Assembly (NCBI GenBank): GCA_036186865.1
Contig: AP025056.1
Span: forward strand, 29,443,092 to 29,507,091
DNA length: 64,000 bases
Direction of reading: 5' to 3'
Origin: Eustoma russellianum
Taxonomy: Eukaryota > Streptophyta > Magnoliopsida > Gentianales > Gentianaceae
The translations under genes and the position numbers were made by a program. This document shows, piece by piece, positions 58,551 to 64,000 of this stretch. Below the pieces are notes generated by a model. The model did not search any database, was not told the DNA's origin, and worked only from the letters and a program-made list of their open reading frames with translations. How positions within the stretch are numbered: the stretch's first letter is position 1; each line of letters starts with the position of its first letter.

Positions 58551-59227
58551 ATAGCCACTAAATTTATAAGTATTTTTTAAGTGTAGGGGCTGGACATCTA
58601 TTCATGGCAAGTACGTGACACGTTGGCGAAGTTTTGGTATTCGCCCGATACGACAATTTTTGGTTTAGAACCTTTTAACATGTCTTATTTAATTTGTCAT
58701 CACCATGACTTATATCAATGATATAAAGCCTGAATATACTCATAAATATGAGTTAAGTATGATGGTGTGACGTTAACATACGTACGTAAAATATAATGTG
58801 TCGGTAGTACGTTAGAATACATGTGTATGTGCCGTTTTCAAAAAATCTGAAAATATATTTAAGTACATATATGCGTGTAATATGTGTGGTGGGAGGAGGA
58901 GGAGACTTTCCTTTCTTAGTCTTGTCGCCTTTGTGCCTTGTCCAAATGTTGCTTCCTTTAATGAACTACTTAGTTTAATTAACTAAGTACTTTATTTAAT
59001 GAACTAGTTTAGTTCATTAATGGTGGCACCTGAAAATAGTATAAACACAACAAATGTTTGCCATTTGATGCAAGCTTTAACGCTTCATGGCTCGTTAGTA
59101 CGGCAACATTATATATGAACTATATAAGGCAAGTTTTACGCAATATGTCATGCACGTTTTTATGCCAATATGTCATGCACGTTTAAATCATGTATTTTGA
59201 AATCACTCAAACCCCTTTATCTCTACA
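58551..59227 (-). repeat. Copia-C 5' LTR, last part
   Basis: It resumes with atagccactaaatttataag after Gypsy-3, colinear with 28590-29280, and ends tctctaca followed by the target duplication aaatg. The palindromes near 58985-59020 are conserved. No gene is present. Confidence 0.92.
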
Positions 59228-59386
59228 AAATGGACCATCTTCTATAATGGACCAAAGATCAATATCAATTTCCATAAGAAAAAGTTTCATTCTTAACTTC
59301 CATTGAATGAAAGACTCACCGTCAAAGAGAGGAGGCCTTTGACTAGACATACCTTCTTGCTCGGTTTTGAAGTTTGTGGTTGTCAT
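59228..59386 (-). pseudogene. Copia-A gag, first 53 codons
   Basis: The ATG at 59384-59386 opens MTTTNFKTEQEGMSSQRPP, followed by the UBN2-type gag start FDGESFIQWKLRMK and DIDLWSIIEDG. The reading frame stays open to the Copia-C junction and is in phase with the gag at 26238, so Copia-C inserted in an unbroken codon series here. The first 20 residues are what Copia-B and Copia-C keep at the start of their ORFs. It is a fragment with no independent function. Confidence 0.85.
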
Positions 59387-59428
59387 CTCACTTAGATTGT
59401 TGGATCCTTTTGATGTGAGTGTTCCTGA

Positions 59429-59440
59429 TCTCTAATACCA
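59429..59440 (-). other. Copia-A primer binding site, decayed
   Basis: tctctaatacca on plus; TGGTATTAGAGA on the element strand, two mismatches from the tRNA-iMet site seen intact in B and C. The position, two bases from the LTR, is conserved. Confidence 0.8.
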
Positions 59441-59442
59441 CT

Positions 59443-62088
59443 TGTAGGATATGAAAGGCACCACTAGAAGGGGGGAGTTGAATATTGGGTGCGAAAAATG
59501 TGGTTTTTAAAATTGTTTTAAACCAAAAACCCAACTTCCGAAAACAGTTTCTGTTTTCAGGACCTGTTTTGAAACGTTTTAAAAACTAGGTTACAGGTAT
59601 GCAAAAATTCTGAAATTTGGAGAGAACTTAGTCTCAGATGTTCTGAGTATCTCCTAAAAATTTCAAATTAAAATTCAACCTCTAACCCCTTGAAAAATCG
59701 TTGGTGGTCAGATTGTGCAAATCTGCCAGAAACGGTAGTCTGATTTGAAAAATTAATTCCTATTTATCCGTAACTCCAAATGCTCTGACAATTTATGACT
59801 AACCCATTATTAGTTTTATTGGTTTGAAACGGTTTTGAAAAATTCTTTTGGGAAGTTAGTCAAATACGTTCAAAGTCTCAACCTTTGCAAGCCTGAAAAT
59901 CAGACTGCACTAGTCTCAGAACTTTTGATGTTTGAATGACTTATACTTGTCCAAAAGGGTTGAAACTTGCGTCAAATTAACCTTAAGATGTGTGGCTATG
60001 ATTCTGGAAAGTTTCGTGATTTTTGAAATTTTTTACTATTTTTACGAACGTGATTAAAAACGATGCACATTGTTGAAACTGAAAGTAAGTGCTAAAAGTA
60101 AATAACATCAGGAATTTTATACTGGTTCGGTTAAAACAACCTACTCCAGTCTTCGAGCACACCTTCCTCGGTTAGAACTAATCATAAAACACAAAAAACA
60201 CCTTACCACACAGGGTTGATGGAGTTATACACCAACTCTAACCCTTTACAAACCTTGTATGTGAATACAACGGTCACGAACACCACCACTTTGCAAGTGC
60301 AAGATTGATCACACCTTGATCAGTCTTTTACAACAATAAAGAGAGTATGTGGTGGTCTATATGAAGCCTACTCAAATATATGAATATGAGTACAATAGGC
60401 TTTTAGAGAGAAGAAAGAAAAAAGTGTAGAAAGAAGAAGGATGTATGCGTTTTTGATCTTGAATTTGCGAGACTTGTTCTTGTCTTTTGTTTGTTCTTTT
60501 TCCTTTTTATCATTGGTGGCCGCCCCCTTTAGCGCTCTCTTCCTCTTGAAAATTATCTTCTAAGTCCTTGGAAGAGTGTATTGTATCATTGTGACATTTC
60601 CTTACTTACTTGGCAACTCCTCATTGGATGATCATTAAGCTCTTGCTTACTTGACACTTATTGATTGGATGGAAGTTGTCATCATTTGATGACTAGATAA
60701 ATCAGAAAATAAACCTTAAAAAGCATGTGCCAATTAGTCATAAAATTATTTCCATAAAGCATATAATCATCCCACATAATTAGCAAGACAAATAATCACT
60801 CATTTCCTTGCAAAATTCGGCCATTACACCTCTTTACATGCTGAAATTTCAGCATGTGTAACATTCACAATTTGTTCAAATTATTGCCAAGTTTATATTT
60901 GAATTATTCCTTGAAAATAAAGAAGAAATCAATCATCATTTAGTACAAGACATTCCTAATAAATTTGAAATAAAAACTAGTTACCAAGGGGGCCAAGTAT
61001 TCGGCCACATGCATTCCCACACATGCTGAAAAATTTTCAGCATGTGTGATATTCAAAGATATCACTTTATTTATTCCAAAATATATTCAAAAAACTTCCA
61101 TACTATCTCTCAATTAATCCACATAATTCAAGATAGTAAAATATGACTCATTAAGTGTAAAAATTTGGCCAGCCTATGCACACATGCTGAAATTTTCAGC
61201 ATGCGTTACAAATGTGACATAATTTGAAATATTACCTTGTGTAGCTCCTTCCTTTATGTCACCAATATGTATGATTCATTCTTGTCCAATCAAGATGCAA
61301 ACAAAGCTCCACATGTGCTTTTCCAAGCTGTAGTAGGCGTGTATAATGACTTGTGCATGTGATGAAATTTATTTTTGCAAACTTTGTAAAATAGTGCACA
61401 TATAATTATACACATATGGTATATTCTAATCAGCTCTTAATTGAAATTTCTAGAACACTTTAGAGTGTACGAAGCATGTAAAAAGTGTCTAGATACATGT
61501 TATATGCTATGCCAAAATGTTCCATGTGTCGTGTTCGTAGAAAACTGAATTTTCGACGTTTATCGATTATCCGATTTTTCTCTGATTAAATTCCAACTTT
61601 TTGCACATGTTATATATATTATATTATACATAATATACATAAATTAACTTTAATATTCAGCACTTAGGCTGATCTAAAGTGGCGCCCAACATGTGACAAA
61701 ATTGAATTTAGAATCTCCACAATTTGACCTTAATTTGGGGTGATTTGTGTGTGCCAACATGGAATGATTTTATGGCTGCACATACCATGTAAGCCACGAA
61801 ATTTGTGGCCATTTTTGAAGTGTAGGGGCTGGCCATCTATATATGGCAAGTACGTGACAAGTGGGCGAAGTTTCGGTATTCGCCCGATACGATAATTTTC
61901 GGTTTAGAACCTTTTAACGTGTCGTAATAAATTTTTCATCACCATGACTTATATCATATGATATAAGATCTGAATATACTCATAAATATGAGTTAAGTAT
62001 AGTGGTGTGACGTTAACGTACGTGCGTAAAATATATAACGTGTCGGTAGTACGTTGGAATATATGTGTATGTGCCTTTTAAAAAAATG

Positions 62089-62134
<46 letters not shown>

Positions 62135-62499
62135 ATGGTAAAAACATGTAGCATGAGGAGAAGAAGACTTTCCATTCTTCAATTTGTAGCCTTTGTGCCT
62201 TTTCAAAATATAGCTTCCTTTAATGAACTACTTAGTTTATTTAACTAAGTACTTTACTTAATGAAATAGTTTAGTTCATTAATGATGGCACCTGAAAATA
62301 GTTCAAACACAACAAATGCTTGCCATTTGATGTAAGCTTTAAAGCTTCATAGCTCGTAAGTACGACAACAATATATATGAACTATATAAGACAAGTTTTA
62401 TGCAAAACGTGTCATGTCATAAAATATGTCATGCATTTCTTTAATACACGTCATTTAAATTATGCATTTTGTAATCACTCAAACCCTTTTTTCCTTACA
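59443..62499 (-). repeat. Copia-A 5' LTR (3057 bp, complete)
   Basis: It begins TGTAGGATATGAAAGG and ends tccttaca. The palindrome trio lies at about 60836-60857, 61019-61047 and 61182-61208; a (TA)n run is at 62093-62137. It is the only full-length copy of this LTR in the window. No gene is present. Confidence 0.92.
62093..62137. repeat. (TA)n microsatellite in Copia-A 5' LTR
   Basis: About 20 TA/AT units with one interruption (attata). It is homologous in position to 21639-21689. Confidence 0.9.
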
Positions 62500-62933
62500 T
62501 ATATCTGTAGTTATGTTTTCGGAACGGACGCTGGTCGGTCTATATTCTAATCAAAATTTGCTCTGCAACCTATTTGGTTAAACAAAAACAATAATATCTT
62601 TAGAACACAAAGCACGCCTTGTGATTAATTTTATTCTTTTGGGTTTTTACTTAATCATTGTCACTATATCGCTGCTTCGATATGACCTTGTGCTCGTTGG
62701 CTTTTTACTTTTTTCCTAAACAAAAGGCTTAGAATACTAGTAAAACAAGGGAATTTCAGTAAAAATTTTAAAAATTCAAACTTGGCCATTCATTGATTCA
62801 CAGTTAGGAATATGTATGCGTCACTGTAATGATGGTCACCAGATTATCATGCCATGCTATAAATCTTAAAAAATCAAAAGCTAGTTTATATAGTCTTGTG
62901 GTGCAAATGGACCGTAGAATTACAATATTTTTG
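62500..62933. other. Flanking AT-rich DNA, nothing recognised
   Basis: This is the genomic flank right of the nest. I see no ORF of substance, no repeat shared with the rest of the window, and no RNA gene. Confidence 0.6.
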
Positions 62934-63660
62934 TTACGCCCTGCATTTTCAGGTCTAGGAAAACAAATAAAGAAAATAATATAATAGGAAAAGAAAATAG
63001 AAGTTGGATGTCGATAAAATTTACCGTTGGATAAAAATTTGAATAGGAAATAATTAGGAGAATTACCTATATAACTTCCTCAGACCCTTATGTCACAACC
63101 TAATTTCCTTATTGACGATAATATAAAATAGACTAAAATAATATACCGGGATTAGTAACGCTTGAAATATGACCAGAGGAGAGATCACTCGATATATCAG
63201 TATACGACTAAAATAGGTAGCAAACGTTACTTTAATTTCATAAGTGTTGGAATACATAGTGCATCAGGTGAAGAATCAGACCAAAATTCCGGAACGATTC
63301 CAGTGTGTTCAACATCAGAAATTCTCTTTGAGGCATTTCATCGAGCATTTTATTCTATGCGTCGAAAACCTATTCTTGAACTTAATTCTCATTGAATTTT
63401 GTTCAGAATCATTATTTGACTATACATAATCATTTTTTAATCATAAGACATTAGATAAATCATCTATTTGATGATTAGATTCAGTTTTATCCAGAAGATT
63501 TTACCCGGTTAAACTAGCCATTAGCCTGTCACTGTCTGGCGCTTCTAGCCGTTGCAACAGATGAGAATATATGTATGAACTTGGTCCTGTCTTGAATAAT
63601 AAGCGATTTTCGTCTCATCTCAAGTGTTAAGTGTGTGATATTTGTGCTATTGTCTCTATA
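62934..63660. repeat. Possible worn LTR or LTRs
   Basis: At 62934 the sequence TGTTACGCCCTGCATTTTC resembles the start of plant gypsy LTRs (TGTxACGCCC type). At the right, the sequence up to 63660 directly precedes a PBS-like site, so its last part should be the 3' end of a copia LTR. I cannot define either boundary. Short open frames around 63162-63429 show no recognisable protein. Confidence 0.3.
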
Positions 63661-63672
63661 TTGTATCAGAGC
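63661..63672 (+). other. Primer binding site of a plus-strand copia
   Basis: ttgtatcagagc, one mismatch from TGGTATCAGAGC, lies about 100 bases upstream of a copia gag start. The base before it is ctctata, where an LTR end in CA would be expected, so one mutation is implied. Confidence 0.65.
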
Positions 63673-63769
63673 TGAGGTGCTGTAAGTGAGCTCATAATTC
63701 AAATTTTTTCTACTGTTAATCTTATTTGTCATCGCCTCCAGCTAAAATTTCTACGTCTAAGATTGAAAC

Positions 63770-64000
63770 ATGGAATCTGTAGAAAGCGAAGCTCCATCTA
63801 ATCCTAGCCCTGATGTTGTTCCCACTAACTCAACAGGAATAAGTTCATGCCATAACACGATTTATTCAACTCCTGTCACCATAACAAATCACAAACTGAA
63901 TGGAAACAACTATCTGGCCTAGTCCAGAGCTATCAATATGTTTATCAAGGGCAAAGGTAAGTAAGATTACCTTAAGCTTGACAGTGAAGATCGTAATCAG
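63770..64000 (+). pseudogene. Start of a Ty1/copia gag, two nonsense codons
   Basis: The only plus-strand coding signal. The ATG at 63770 opens MESVESEAPSNPSP, then the copia gag N-terminal block TITNHKLNGNNYLA. There, TAG at 63920-63922 stands where this gag family has Trp before SRAINMFIKGKGK. A TAA follows at 63962-63964, then DYLKLDSEDRN to the window end. Two stops in 77 codons mark it as dead. It is a different copia lineage from Copia-A, B and C. The element continues beyond the window. Confidence 0.75.

Larger units (their letters stand above)
26239..59227 (-). mobile_element. Copia-C: second gag-only SIRE-like element, in Copia-A gag
   Basis: This is flanked by a perfect 5-bp target duplication aaatg (26234-26238 and 59228-59232) within the Copia-A gag. 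The 3' LTR is 26239-29280, the internal region 29281-30478, and the 5' LTR 30479-59227 is split by Gypsy-2 and Gypsy-3. Without nested insertions it is about 7.3 kb. Internal layout and both deletion junctions equal those of Copia-B, although the LTR sequence is a distinguishable subfamily. It encodes no enzyme. Confidence 0.9.
1..62499 (-). mobile_element. Copia-A: SIRE-like Ty1/copia element, outer host of the nest
   Basis: This is the outermost element. Its 3' LTR occupies 1-1212 and is cut by the window edge, and its 5' LTR is 59443-62499. Between them is a full-type copia coding region (gag with zinc knuckle, protease, integrase, reverse transcriptase, RNase H) broken into pieces by Copia-B and Copia-C. 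The two LTRs share private variants, for example the stretch around 45-100 and 61315-61370. They differ by about 6 substitutions in 120 bases that I compared, more than I saw in Gypsy-3, which fits its being the oldest layer. The left target-site duplication lies outside the window, so the right flank (tatat at 62500) cannot be checked. Assignment to the SIRE/Maximus lineage is inferred from the long LTRs, the gag type and the RNase H motif ending in QLLWLKQQL. Confidence 0.85.

Noticed and set aside
63162..63429. Plus-strand 60-77 codon frames as a possible host gene
   Set aside because: There are no recognised motifs and no splice context; the frames overlap each other and lie between probable LTR remnants.

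Overview
The window is plant nuclear DNA and almost wholly retrotransposons; I see no host gene, tRNA, rRNA or CRISPR. Plant origin is inferred from SIRE-like Ty1/copia elements with ~3 kb LTRs, Tekay-like Ty3/gypsy chromoviruses with 3.3-4.2 kb LTRs, initiator-Met tRNA primer sites (TGGTATCAGAGC), and a plant L1-type LINE with an RNase H domain. Nearly everything reads on the minus strand.

Layout: positions 1-62499 form one nest, four layers deep. Layer 1 is Copia-A, an old autonomous-type SIRE-like element. Its 3' LTR (1-1212) runs off the left edge, its 5' LTR is 59443-62499, and its gag-pol is scattered over 1837-2532, 22045-26238 and 59228-59386. Layer 2 is two related short copia elements inserted in Copia-A: Copia-B (2533-22044, in pol) and Copia-C (26239-59227, in gag, TSD aaatg). 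Layer 3 is three Tekay-like elements inserted in the 5' LTRs of B and C: Gypsy-1 (8632-20779, TSD gtatg/atatg), Gypsy-2 (32710-42204) and Gypsy-3 (42356-58550, TSD atagc). Layer 4 is a 5'-truncated LINE (about 50516-55050) inside the Gypsy-3 leader. Right of the nest (62500-64000) lie unassigned AT-rich DNA, a possible worn LTR, and the start of an unrelated plus-strand copia gag with two nonsense codons.

Main points. (1) Copia-B and Copia-C are not random wrecks. Both keep the same two-deletion internal architecture: PBS, one ORF made of the gag start joined to the coiled-coil/basic gag C-terminus, a polypurine ladder, LTR. In B this 300-codon ORF is still open. They look like a mobile non-autonomous family with Copia-A-like elements as helper. 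(2) Gypsy-2 is likewise gag-only (TR-GAG-like). (3) The Gypsy-3 reverse transcriptase is split by a 67-nt AT-rich GT...AG segment whose exact removal restores the reading frame, so it looks like a spliceosomal intron. (4) All three gypsy LTR families carry an array of short hairpins with a conserved TATTAT..CCG loop and changing but still paired stems. (5) The copia LTRs carry sets of near-perfect palindromes.

All boundaries, repeats and frames were read by eye. Divergence figures are rough counts over short stretches. Family names (SIRE, Tekay, L1) rest on recognised protein motifs and LTR/PBS/PPT structure, without database searches.
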